From Dehalococcoidia bacterium UBA1151 (GTDB taxonomy: Bacteria; Chloroflexota; Dehalococcoidia; Lucifugimonadales; Lucifugimonadaceae), in the NCBI GenBank assembly GCA_002311865.1, contig DBZV01000212.1, forward strand, positions 1 to 9,745: a stretch of DNA of 9,745 bases, in the 5' to 3' direction. A program made the translations under genes and the position numbers. The notes below the pieces were generated by a model that saw only the letters and a list, made by a program, of their open reading frames with translations, ran no database searches and was not told where the DNA came from. Numbering within the stretch: the first letter of the stretch is position 1; the number at the start of each line of letters is the position of its first letter. Below, piece by piece: positions 1 through 6,078 of the stretch.

Positions 1-238
1 CCCGCCCCAATCCCATTGGGGTCAACTCAACCAGACAAAACCCACCGGCATCGCCAAACTCCTGGAGCTCAGGCAGGCTGTCGTTGAGAGTCATGACGAG
101 TTCGGCTTGGTCAGTGCTATCAAACGGTGGTTTGGTCGTATCGGCCTTAACGACCAAGTGAGCATGGGCATTTGTGATCCCCCAGGGCTCAGCGGGGACA
201 TCACCTAGGACGGTGCGAATCATTCCCTTCGACGACAT
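1..238 (-). CDS. Phosphotriesterase-family metal-dependent hydrolase (N-terminal part, runs off left edge)
   Basis: Partial gene: 79 codons are visible and the C-terminus lies beyond base 1. The start is ATG at 236-238, preceded by an AGGAGGA ribosome-binding site (248-254) with 9-nt spacing. The N-terminus has the layout of the phosphotriesterase (PTE)-related amidohydrolase family: a short strand reading IRTVLGD, then a turn leading to AHAHL, whose His25 and His27 form the HxH that supplies first metal ligands in this TIM-barrel family. At about residues 70-79 it has LVELTPMGLGR, matching the 'VDxTPxGxGR' strand of PTE-like lactonases and esterases. Such enzymes hydrolyse phosphotriesters, lactones or other esters at a binuclear metal site; the substrate here is unknown. 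The carboxylated Lys and the C-terminal His/Asp ligands are outside the window. It follows the ThDP-enzyme gene on the same strand and is probably in its operon. Confidence 0.8.
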   Translation of the reverse strand, partial: MSSKGMIRTVLGDVPAEPWGITNAHAHLVVKADTTKPPFDSTDQAELVMTLNDSLPELQEFGDAGGFCLVELTPMGLGR

Positions 239-247
239 CTTGTCTGA

Positions 248-254
248 TCCTCCT
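248..254 (-). promoter_or_regulatory. Strong Shine-Dalgarno of the phosphotriesterase-family gene
   Basis: Read on the minus strand this is AGGAGGA, a near-perfect complement to the 16S rRNA 3' end, 9 nt before the ATG at 238. It fixes the start of the partial hydrolase gene. The rest of the 83-bp gap (239-321) shows no convincing promoter or terminator, so read-through from the upstream ThDP-enzyme gene is likely. Confidence 0.75.
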
Positions 255-321
255 GTCTTGTCAACGATCGGTTCTAGCAAGTTGCGATTGGAGTTGCCGT
301 GTCATCTTGGTGTCGAGGGGG

Positions 322-2082
322 CTAGCGGTTTTCCGATTTAGTGCCAGCCGCGAGGATGTCATTGACATCCCAATGGCCGGACGCCAGCACGCGTGGTGTC
401 GGTGTGACGGGCAACTCGAGTACCCAGGTGGCGGGGTTGTTGAGCGCTGTTGCGAGTAACTCGGGAAACTCCTCCGGGTCGGTTATCCGTTCGGCTTGAG
501 CGCCTACTGAGCGGGCTAGCGAGACATAGTCCGGTTCGTACGCACTTCCGTCGACACTTCGGAAGTAGGTTCCGGCGTGACGGCCAAAGTGTTTAGCCTG
601 GTAGACGGCGATAGAGGCGTAACCCGTGTTGTTAACGACAAGCCACACGATGTGGAGTCCAGCCGCAACAGCGGTTGGCAGGGCTGCTAAGCAGGCCATA
701 ACAGCGCCATCACCGACCAGGCCCACGACCGGTGTGTCCGGTCGGGCAAGCCGGACTCCAATTGGCGCGGCCACTTCCTGTCCCATCGTCCCGAATCCGC
801 TGCCAACGATTTGTGTCCGTTCCTTCAGGAAGGGGAAATGTTGGCCGACGGCGTGACGAATTCCGATACCTGTAATCAGAACAGTGTCCTCAGGCAGGAG
901 TTCCCGTAGCAAGGTGGCCAGATAGGCGGGTTCATACGGGAAACTGGGGTTGGTTCGGACCTCGTGGAGGTCAGCGTCCCAACTTTCTACCTCTTGTTTG
1001 AGGTCGTCGCGCCATTGGTGCCATGTCGTGTCGCCGTCAAGGCGACTACTCAAACAGGCCGAGAGTTCTTCGAGGCAGCGACGAGCGTCACCGATCAGAG
1101 CAGCATCTGTTGGATAAATCTTGTCGATCTGGTGCGGATCTATATCGATATGGATCAGGCGACTTGGTGGGATAGAGGTGAAGTGGATGGGGCTCCATGA
1201 ACTGCAATCCATTTCTGGAAATCGGGTACCAACAGCGATAAGCAGGTCAGCGTGTCTTGCTGCATGATTTGCCGGTCTCGTTCCGACTACTCCGGTAAAC
1301 CCGACAGCAAGTTGGTGATCTTCAGCGATCGCTCCCTGGCCGCTCATCGTTGTTGCTACCGGTATGCCAAAGTTATTGGCGAGGCCTGTAAGAGCACTCG
1401 AGGCTCCAGAGATCACAGAGCCGCCACCAGCGAATAACAGGGGACGTTTGGATTGGGCTATGAGCTCTACAGCCTTGGCTACTTCTCTTGGGTCGGGGCC
1501 CGAGCGGCGGACTCTTACAGGCCGAAAGTCCTTATTAGCAGGTGGTACTTGGGCCGAGAAGAAGTCAAGCGGTACCTGGAGGACAACCGGACCAGGGCAT
1601 CCGGAGAGTGCATAGTTCACGGCGCGGTGAAGTTGGGACGAGAGTTCAGAGGGTACGGTGGCGGAAATAACGCGCTTACAAAGTGGGCGAAGGATGTCGA
1701 GTTGGGCGTTGTCGATCGAATACGACAGTTCTTGTATGGGCTCCTTGCCGACGTAGGCACTTGGCATTCCACCACCGATAACCACCATCGCTGACGAGTC
1801 GAGAAGCGCGTCGCCAAGGCCTGTTGCCAAGTTGGTGAATCCCGGGCCGACCGTGGTCGTCACGGCGGCAATCCGCCCACTGGCTCGGAAATACGCGTCC
1901 GCCGCATGAGCCGCAACCTGTTCGTGGAAGACGGACACGTACCTAATTGTGTCGCTGTCTTGAAGGGCATCAACAAAGGCGAGGTTCCCGTGACCCACCA
2001 GCCCAAAGACGGTGTCGATACCCTCCAACTCAAGGGCCTGAACAAGTGAAGCCGCCCCGGTGATCTCCTCCGATTCGTTCAT
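322..2082 (-). CDS. Thiamine-diphosphate-dependent enzyme, acetolactate synthase-like superfamily
   Basis: Full-length 586-aa cytoplasmic ThDP enzyme with the three-domain layout of the acetolactate synthase/pyruvate oxidase/decarboxylase superfamily. The N-terminal Pyr domain (about 8-175) carries the activating Glu54 in FHEQ and the GPGFTN motif near residue 79. The middle domain (about 200-345) has the GTRF segment seen in FAD- or nucleotide-binding members. The C-terminal PP domain (about 385-560) has the Mg-ThDP motif GDG (457-459), 24 residues, then NN (484-485). The start ATG at 2080-2082 follows a purine-rich stretch. The Trp in the NNxxxGMVxQWQ segment of biosynthetic acetohydroxyacid synthase is replaced (NNTGYASIAVYQ), and no small-subunit gene is adjacent, so a role in branched-chain amino acid synthesis is unlikely. 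GHGN at 30-33 recalls the equivalent segment of the inositol-pathway hydrolase IolD, though the protein is shorter. Expected chemistry is C-C bond formation or cleavage on a 2-oxo acid or diketone; the substrate is unknown. Confidence 0.88.
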   Translation of the reverse strand: MNESEEITGAASLVQALELEGIDTVFGLVGHGNLAFVDALQDSDTIRYVSVFHEQVAAHAADAYFRASGRIAAVTTTVGPGFTNLATGLGDALLDSSAMVVIGGGMPSAYVGKEPIQELSYSIDNAQLDILRPLCKRVISATVPSELSSQLHRAVNYALSGCPGPVVLQVPLDFFSAQVPPANKDFRPVRVRRSGPDPREVAKAVELIAQSKRPLLFAGGGSVISGASSALTGLANNFGIPVATTMSGQGAIAEDHQLAVGFTGVVGTRPANHAARHADLLIAVGTRFPEMDCSSWSPIHFTSIPPSRLIHIDIDPHQIDKIYPTDAALIGDARRCLEELSACLSSRLDGDTTWHQWRDDLKQEVESWDADLHEVRTNPSFPYEPAYLATLLRELLPEDTVLITGIGIRHAVGQHFPFLKERTQIVGSGFGTMGQEVAAPIGVRLARPDTPVVGLVGDGAVMACLAALPTAVAAGLHIVWLVVNNTGYASIAVYQAKHFGRHAGTYFRSVDGSAYEPDYVSLARSVGAQAERITDPEEFPELLATALNNPATWVLELPVTPTPRVLASGHWDVNDILAAGTKSENR

Positions 2083-2084
2083 CG

Positions 2085-2102
2085 TCCCTCTCTTCCCTCT
2101 CT
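2085..2102 (-). repeat. Tandem 9-bp purine repeat covering the ThDP-enzyme ribosome-binding site
   Basis: On the minus strand AGAGAGGGA occurs twice in perfect tandem, ending 2 nt before the ATG at 2082. The copy nearest the start offers GAGAGGG as a Shine-Dalgarno with tight spacing; the second copy gives a further upstream pairing site. It is probably a small slippage duplication in the leader. Confidence 0.6.
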
Positions 2103-2104
2103 TC

Positions 2105-2136
2105 CTTGGCAGACTGATTTACTTGGCAGACTGATT
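2105..2136. repeat. Perfect 15-bp direct repeat in the divergent promoter region
   Basis: CTTGGCAGACTGATT occurs at 2105-2119 and again at 2122-2136 with TA between, a 17-bp period. Both copies lie between the divergently transcribed ThDP-enzyme gene and the oxidoreductase gene. The TTGGCA of the second copy is the best -35 element for the rightward promoter. Each copy contains the odd palindrome CAG-A-CTG. Placement suggests an operator shared by both transcription units; simple slippage duplication is the alternative. Confidence 0.65.
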
Positions 2137-2151
2137 GTACACATGTAGAAT
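2123..2151 (+). promoter_or_regulatory. Predicted sigma70-type promoter for the oxidoreductase-SDR pair
   Basis: TTGGCA at 2123-2128 (one mismatch to TTGACA), a 17-nt spacer, and TAGAAT at 2146-2151 (one mismatch to TATAAT). Transcription would start near 2157-2159. The -35 lies inside the second 15-bp repeat. On the opposite strand TACAAT (2139 down to 2134) is a possible -10 for the leftward ThDP-enzyme gene, but I find no good -35 for it. Prediction from sequence only. Confidence 0.55.
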
Positions 2152-2201
2152 TTTTGGTGATATGGATCTTGCTCAACGTCTTGTCTAGCTTGGAACCCCT
2201 T

Positions 2202-3419
2202 GTGAGTAATGAACTTCATGAAGACGGCCGGTTCCAAGGGAGGTCTTTGGCCTCTAGTTATCCGTCTCCAGCCCTGGTCCGGTATCTCAACGGTGAGACG
2301 AATTATGAGGAGTGTTTTCAGGCGGCACCTGAAGAGGAACGCCTGGTTCTTCGGTCCCCAGTAAAAGTAGCGGTGGTCGGTTGCGGTCGACACTCGCGCT
2401 CAGCCTTGCAGCCAAATCTGGCTCGACTTCCCTCTTTTGACTTAGTGGGGGTGTGTGATACGGACCAGAGCCTTGTGTCGGATTGTGCCCGTCGCTTTGG
2501 TGCCAGAGCCGAGTATCTCGATGTGGGACGGATGCTTGATGAGTGCAGACCCGAAGCGGTTGTCGTGGTTGGGACGCCTCAGATGCACTATGACATCGGT
2601 CTCGAGGTCGCAGCCAGCGGGGCGAATGTATTTGTAGAGAAGCCACCCGCGCCTGATTCGGTTAGAGCGAGACAACTCGCCGAATGTGCATTGGCATTGG
2701 GATCCGCCGGGATGGTCGGCACGATGCTTAGGCACACGACCGCAGTCAGACTTGTGCGAGACCTGATCGACGGTGGAGATTTTGGGGACCGTTTGTTCTT
2801 CAGTGGCCGTCTATTTGCCCCTGGACCCACAAGCGACGACTACTACCGTCTCGGGTCTGTGCCCCAGGCGTATTTGGGGGCCCAAGCGATACACCTTCTT
2901 GATTGCATGCGTTTCCTGATGGGTGATACCCGTGAAGTTTCCGCAAGGCTTGGTGTAGCGGGAGACGCGTTTAGTTTTGCAGTGAATTTCGATTTTCTGA
3001 ATGGTGCCGTAGGCACTCTGAGTCTTGCAACCCACACGAGGGCACTAGAGATGGAAGTTGTGGTGGGAGGGAGCGGAGGCCAGGTGGCCATCGCTACCAA
3101 TGTGAACCATCTGCGCGTTCTTGGCTCTCCGGTATTCCGTAATTCCCTTGGAGGGTATGTTGACGTACCCTCCAAGGGCTGGGACCAGGGGTACACGTAT
3201 GCTGGGACCCTCCGTCACGGTTATCTCGAGGAACTCCATTCCTTTGCCGTGAGCACGCGTTCGATGATCCCGATTGGGCCCACCCTTTCGGATGGGGTTG
3301 TGGCCCTACAGATGTGCGAAGCGATATGGGACAGCTGTAACTCACGTAAGCCCGTTTACCTTGCCAATCCTCAGAGCCTAAAGGTCGCTAACGAGACGTC
3401 CCTAGGTCGAGAGGTTTGA
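2202..3419 (+). CDS. Gfo/Idh/MocA-family NAD(P)-dependent oxidoreductase with N-terminal extension
   Basis: About 405 aa, cytoplasmic. The Rossmann domain begins with VKVAVVGCGRHS (about residues 54-66). It is followed by VCDTD at the end of the second strand, the family EKP motif (about 146-148) that places the catalytic Lys, and QAIHLLD (His about 231) as the probable catalytic His in the C-terminal alpha/beta domain. Relatives oxidise or reduce hydroxyl groups of sugars, inositols, sugar acids or related compounds with NAD(P). The start is uncertain. The frame is open from TTG 2154, but the predicted transcription start is near 2158. GTG 2202 is chosen as the first GTG downstream of that point, with a weak GGA 7 nt upstream; TTG 2247, with AAGGGAGG only 3 nt before it, is the alternative. 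No start codon lies closer to the Rossmann domain, so 38 or more extra N-terminal residues are forced. The SDR gene follows 2 bp after the stop. Confidence 0.85.
   Translation: MSNELHEDGRFQGRSLASSYPSPALVRYLNGETNYEECFQAAPEEERLVLRSPVKVAVVGCGRHSRSALQPNLARLPSFDLVGVCDTDQSLVSDCARRFGARAEYLDVGRMLDECRPEAVVVVGTPQMHYDIGLEVAASGANVFVEKPPAPDSVRARQLAECALALGSAGMVGTMLRHTTAVRLVRDLIDGGDFGDRLFFSGRLFAPGPTSDDYYRLGSVPQAYLGAQAIHLLDCMRFLMGDTREVSARLGVAGDAFSFAVNFDFLNGAVGTLSLATHTRALEMEVVVGGSGGQVAIATNVNHLRVLGSPVFRNSLGGYVDVPSKGWDQGYTYAGTLRHGYLEELHSFAVSTRSMIPIGPTLSDGVVALQMCEAIWDSCNSRKPVYLANPQSLKVANETSLGREV
3145..3178. repeat. 13-bp perfect inverted repeat inside the oxidoreductase gene
   Basis: CCCTTGGAGGGTA (3145-3157) is the exact reverse complement of TACCCTCCAAGGG (3166-3178), with an 8-nt spacer. 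In RNA a U-G wobble and one further G-C pair can extend the stem to 15 pairs with a UUGA loop. It lies within the C-terminal domain of the oxidoreductase and encodes part of the SLGGYVDVPSKG segment. No T-tract follows, so it is not a standard terminator. Confidence 0.7.
3409..3414 (+). promoter_or_regulatory. Shine-Dalgarno deciding the SDR start
   Basis: GAGAGG inside the last codons of the oxidoreductase gene lies 7 nt before GTG 3422 but only 1 nt before the alternative TTG 3416. The spacing favours GTG as the start and implies translational coupling of the two genes. Confidence 0.65.
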
Positions 3420-3421
3420 CA

Positions 3422-4177
3422 GTGGGCGGCCCGTTCTCTGGACATCGAGTTCTTGTCACGGGTGGCACTAGGGGGATAGGTCGAGCGGTGAGCTTGCGAC
3501 TAGCAGCCGAGGGCGCGGATGTGGCGATGAACTACCTATCGCGTGATGATTCTGCCCGGGCTGTTCGTGGCGAGGTGCGGGCCTTCGGTGTCGAAGGAGA
3601 AATCTTTCGAGCTGACATCTCAGACCCGGACGAGACAAGGGCAATGGTTGAAGCTGTTCGAAGCGCGATCGGCCCACCCGACATGCTGGTCAATTGTGCC
3701 GGTCTCGCCAAGGTAGAACAAGCAGAGGAAGTTTCTTGGGAGTCTTGGAGAAGAATTCTGTCGATCAATCTAGACGGTTCGTTTAATGTCCTCTACGCGA
3801 CTAAGGACGACATGATCCTCCAGGGCTTTGGGCGGGTTGTAATGCTTTCGTCCATCTCTGCGCTGCGGCCGAGACCACAGCTTGTCCACTATTCAGCCGC
3901 GAAAGCTGGGGTATTGGCATTGGTTCGCTCATGTGCAGGGGCGTGGGCGGCACACAATGTGCGTATCAACGCGGTGTGCCCGGGCATGATTGAGACTGAG
4001 CCTGCCTTCGACTTGCCAGCTGAGTTCATCGAGTCTGCTCTTGGCGATGTTCCACTCGGCCGGATTGGCCAGCCTGAGGAGATTGCATCAGTCGTGCGGT
4101 TTCTTCTGAGCGACGAGTCGAGCTACATCACCGGGCAGACCGTTGTCGCCAGTGGTGGTCGAGTGATGCTTACTTAG
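3422..4177 (+). CDS. Short-chain dehydrogenase/reductase, classical SDR family (FabG-like)
   Basis: A complete 251-aa classical SDR, the usual family length, cytoplasmic and probably tetrameric like its relatives. The cofactor-binding TGGTRGIG motif is at residues 13-20 and the structural NCAG variant of NNAG at 91-94. The catalytic tetrad is complete: Asn116 (SINLDGSF), Ser144, Tyr157 and Lys161 (YSAAK). The C-terminal PLGRIGQPEEIA and SSYITGQTVVASGG segments are typical of FabG-type 3-oxoacyl or sugar-alcohol dehydrogenases. It should interconvert a hydroxyl and a ketone with NAD(P)H; motifs alone do not give the substrate. GTG 3422 is chosen because GAGAGG lies 7 nt upstream. It begins 2 bp after the oxidoreductase stop, so both probably act in one pathway. 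Its neighbour is not a fatty-acid gene, which argues for a catabolic dehydrogenase rather than FabG itself. Confidence 0.88.
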   Translation: MGGPFSGHRVLVTGGTRGIGRAVSLRLAAEGADVAMNYLSRDDSARAVRGEVRAFGVEGEIFRADISDPDETRAMVEAVRSAIGPPDMLVNCAGLAKVEQAEEVSWESWRRILSINLDGSFNVLYATKDDMILQGFGRVVMLSSISALRPRPQLVHYSAAKAGVLALVRSCAGAWAAHNVRINAVCPGMIETEPAFDLPAEFIESALGDVPLGRIGQPEEIASVVRFLLSDESSYITGQTVVASGGRVMLT

Positions 4178-4183
4178 CGCCTA

Positions 4184-4204
4184 GTGGCTCATAAAGGTAG
4201 CCAC
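4184..4204. terminator. Weak hairpin between convergent genes
   Basis: GTGGCT (4184-4189) pairs with AGCCAC (4199-4204) around a 9-nt loop. It sits in the 30-bp gap between the stop of the rightward SDR gene and the stop of the leftward permease gene. It could end transcription from both sides, but the stem is only 6 bp and neither strand has a clear U-tract. Confidence 0.3.
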
Positions 4205-4207
4205 GGC

Positions 4208-5131
4208 TCACAGAGCTGCGCTTGCTCGAGCTACCTCCGGGTCAAACACATCTCGAACCGCGTCGCCGAGATTGTTGAAGGCCAGGATCAGGAGGGTGAT
4301 CACGATTGCTGGGAAGATGGCTAACCAGGAGGCGATGGTCAAAAATGGCACTGCGTTAGCCAGCATCCGCCCGAGATCTGGGGTCGGAGGACGGAATCCA
4401 AATCCAAGAAAACTGAGGGCCGTTTGTGCCAGCAGGGCGGTTGAAAGGCTGAGTACGCCCATGACCAAGACAGCTGAGCTAATCCCGGGCACGATGTGTC
4501 GGATCACAAGCGGAAGTGGCTTTGTACCTGACAATCGGGCTGCATCGACGTAGGGGAGTCCGCGAACCTCGAGGGTCGATCCCCGGGTGATACGGGCAAA
4601 TCGAGGGATGTAGATGATCCCGATAGCCAGAATCATATTCTGCTTACCCCCCCCAAATATTCCAACAATGAGGATCGCAGTCAGTAGAGCGGGCATTGCC
4701 AACAGAACATCGGTTCCGGCCATCAGGATCCGTTCAAGCCACCCTCTGCGGTATCCGGCCAGAATGCCGGCAGCACCCCCGACGACAACTGCGAGAGTAA
4801 CTGCTCCGATCGGCACCAAAAAGACGTCCGGGATTGCGGTGATAATTCGTACCGCAAAATCTCGTCCAAGTTGATCGGTCCCGAACCAATGACGGGTTGA
4901 CGGCCCCTGAAGTCTATCGGCGGGGTTAATTTCGAGTGGTCCCCATTGGATCAAGAATCGACCGAAAACTGCTAGGAACACAACTGGTGCAATTAGTAGC
5001 AATCCGAATCTGCCTGACGGATGTCGGACCAGGGAGCGGAGCTGGTACCCGATGCGTAACTGCTTGGTCTGTGAGTGCGGCTCTGAGTCGTCGTGACCGT
5101 CTGGGTGGGATCCGGGCGTTCTAGAAGTCAT
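4208..5131 (-). CDS. Oligopeptide/dipeptide-type ABC importer permease, DppC/OppC-like
   Basis: A 307-aa inner-membrane permease, last gene of the importer operon. A hydrophilic 35-residue cytoplasmic N-terminus precedes the first membrane helix (about 42-62). Then comes HWFGTDQLGRD (81-91), the hallmark segment of OppC/DppC permeases, followed by five more hydrophobic segments forming the BPD_transp_1 domain. The cytoplasmic EAA-type coupling loop is YVDAARLSGTKPLPLVIRHI (about 194-213). The ALSFLGFGFRPPTPDLGRML stretch (about 238-257) is also characteristic. It pairs with the upstream DppB-like permease to form the channel. Its ATG at 5131 overlaps the DppB-like stop by one base (TAATG), implying coupled translation. 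A run of eight G residues (coding strand, 4654-4647) encodes Gly160-162 and the frame is intact. The transported ligand cannot be deduced. Confidence 0.92.
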   Translation of the reverse strand: MTSRTPGSHPDGHDDSEPHSQTKQLRIGYQLRSLVRHPSGRFGLLLIAPVVFLAVFGRFLIQWGPLEINPADRLQGPSTRHWFGTDQLGRDFAVRIITAIPDVFLVPIGAVTLAVVVGGAAGILAGYRRGWLERILMAGTDVLLAMPALLTAILIVGIFGGGKQNMILAIGIIYIPRFARITRGSTLEVRGLPYVDAARLSGTKPLPLVIRHIVPGISSAVLVMGVLSLSTALLAQTALSFLGFGFRPPTPDLGRMLANAVPFLTIASWLAIFPAIVITLLILAFNNLGDAVRDVFDPEVARASAAL

Positions 5132-6078
5132 TATTGATCTCGTTGTCTTGGGTCGAGAATTGGATAGAGCAAATCAACGACAAGGTTTGCCGCGATGTAA
5201 ACGCTGGCGATGGCGAGGGAAGCGGCGACCACATAGGGGAAGTCGCGCTCGCGAATTGCTACCAACACCCCACGCCCAAGTCCAGGGATGTTGAAGATTT
5301 GCTCTACGATTATCAACCCTCCGACGAGTGCCCCAAACATCAAGCCAATAAGAGTTACTACGGGGCCAAGCGCGTCACGCAAGGCGTGCAGGTAACGGAC
5401 CCTGGTTTCCCGAACACCTTTGACTCGAGCGGTGTCAATGAACGGCTCCTGCAAGCTTGAGATCATCGTGGTTCTGGTCATTTGAATAATCGAAGCCGAA
5501 GCAGGCAGAGCTATCGCCAGACAGGGAAGAGAAATCGCTCGTAGGTTGGCAAGGGGATCTTCAGTAAAGGGTATGTAGAAGGAGGTGTAGAGCGGTTTGA
5601 GGAACATGGATCCAAACCAAACAAACAGAACTCCCGATACGAACGTCGGGACTGAGAAGAAGATGAGGGACAGTCCTCTCAGGAGTCGATCAAGAATGCT
5701 GCCAGTGTGGACAGCGCCGTAGACCCCGAGAGGGATACCAATAATGATGGCCAGCATCAGGCTCACGACGGCTATCTCTAATGAGATTGGGAACTGGGCC
5801 CGGATGTCAGCCCCGATATCGCGGCCGCTAAAGAGTGAGACACCAAAGTCCCCGCGTACCGCATCGCCAAGCCAGTCGGCGTATCGGACCAGCAGGGGCC
5901 GGTCTAGGCCTAACCGTTCACGGAACTCGGCCATCCGTTCCGGGGTGGCACCTTCAATACCGGTCATCTGTTGGGCAATATCGCCTGGCACAAGCGTTCC
6001 GATGGTGTAAATCAGAAACGACAGGACGAAGAGGACTCCGACTGCCTCTAGGAGCCTTCGACCGATTAGAAGAATCAT
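5131..6078 (-). CDS. Oligopeptide/dipeptide-type ABC importer permease, DppB/OppB-like
   Basis: A 315-aa inner-membrane permease of normal family length. Helix 1 is about residues 9-31, followed by LVPGD and the externally placed RLGLDRPLLVRYADWL segment (about 55-70) that marks the DppB/OppB N-terminal region. Then GDFGVSL (77-83) and five hydrophobic segments follow. The EAA coupling loop is about 213-237 (FIDTARVKGV onward) and docks to the ATPases. IVEQIFNIPGLGRG (257-270) and ILDPR near the C-terminus are family hallmarks. The ATG at 6078 overlaps the upstream ATPase stop by four bases (ATGA), and its own stop overlaps the next ATG by one, so the three are translationally coupled. It forms the channel with the DppC-like subunit; periplasmic substrate is delivered by the solute-binding protein at the start of the operon. 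Confidence 0.93.
   Translation of the reverse strand: MILLIGRRLLEAVGVLFVLSFLIYTIGTLVPGDIAQQMTGIEGATPERMAEFRERLGLDRPLLVRYADWLGDAVRGDFGVSLFSGRDIGADIRAQFPISLEIAVVSLMLAIIIGIPLGVYGAVHTGSILDRLLRGLSLIFFSVPTFVSGVLFVWFGSMFLKPLYTSFYIPFTEDPLANLRAISLPCLAIALPASASIIQMTRTTMISSLQEPFIDTARVKGVRETRVRYLHALRDALGPVVTLIGLMFGALVGGLIIVEQIFNIPGLGRGVLVAIRERDFPYVVAASLAIASVYIAANLVVDLLYPILDPRQRDQ

Noticed and set aside
5..21. Small hairpin CCCCAAT/ATTGGGG with a 3-nt loop.
   Set aside because: Only 7 bp, and inside the conserved TPMGLG coding segment of the hydrolase; explained by codon content.
726..744. Inverted repeat CGACCGG/CCGGTCG with a 5-nt spacer inside the ThDP-enzyme gene.
   Set aside because: Only a 7-bp stem in a coding region next to the conserved GDG motif codons; expected by chance at this base composition.
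2137..2146. TGTACA and ACATGT short palindromes as a possible GntR-type operator.
   Set aside because: Symmetry does not extend beyond 6 bp, so it cannot be told from chance.
2218..2364. A 48-codon ATG-started plus-strand ORF overlapping the start of the oxidoreductase gene in another frame.
   Set aside because: Basic composition with no recognisable motif and no good Shine-Dalgarno. The overlapping frame leads directly into the Rossmann domain and is the better coding choice.
2079..2735. Several minus-strand open frames opposite the oxidoreductase gene.
   Set aside because: They are antisense to a well-supported enzyme, rich in Arg/Pro/Ser and without motifs: shadow frames.
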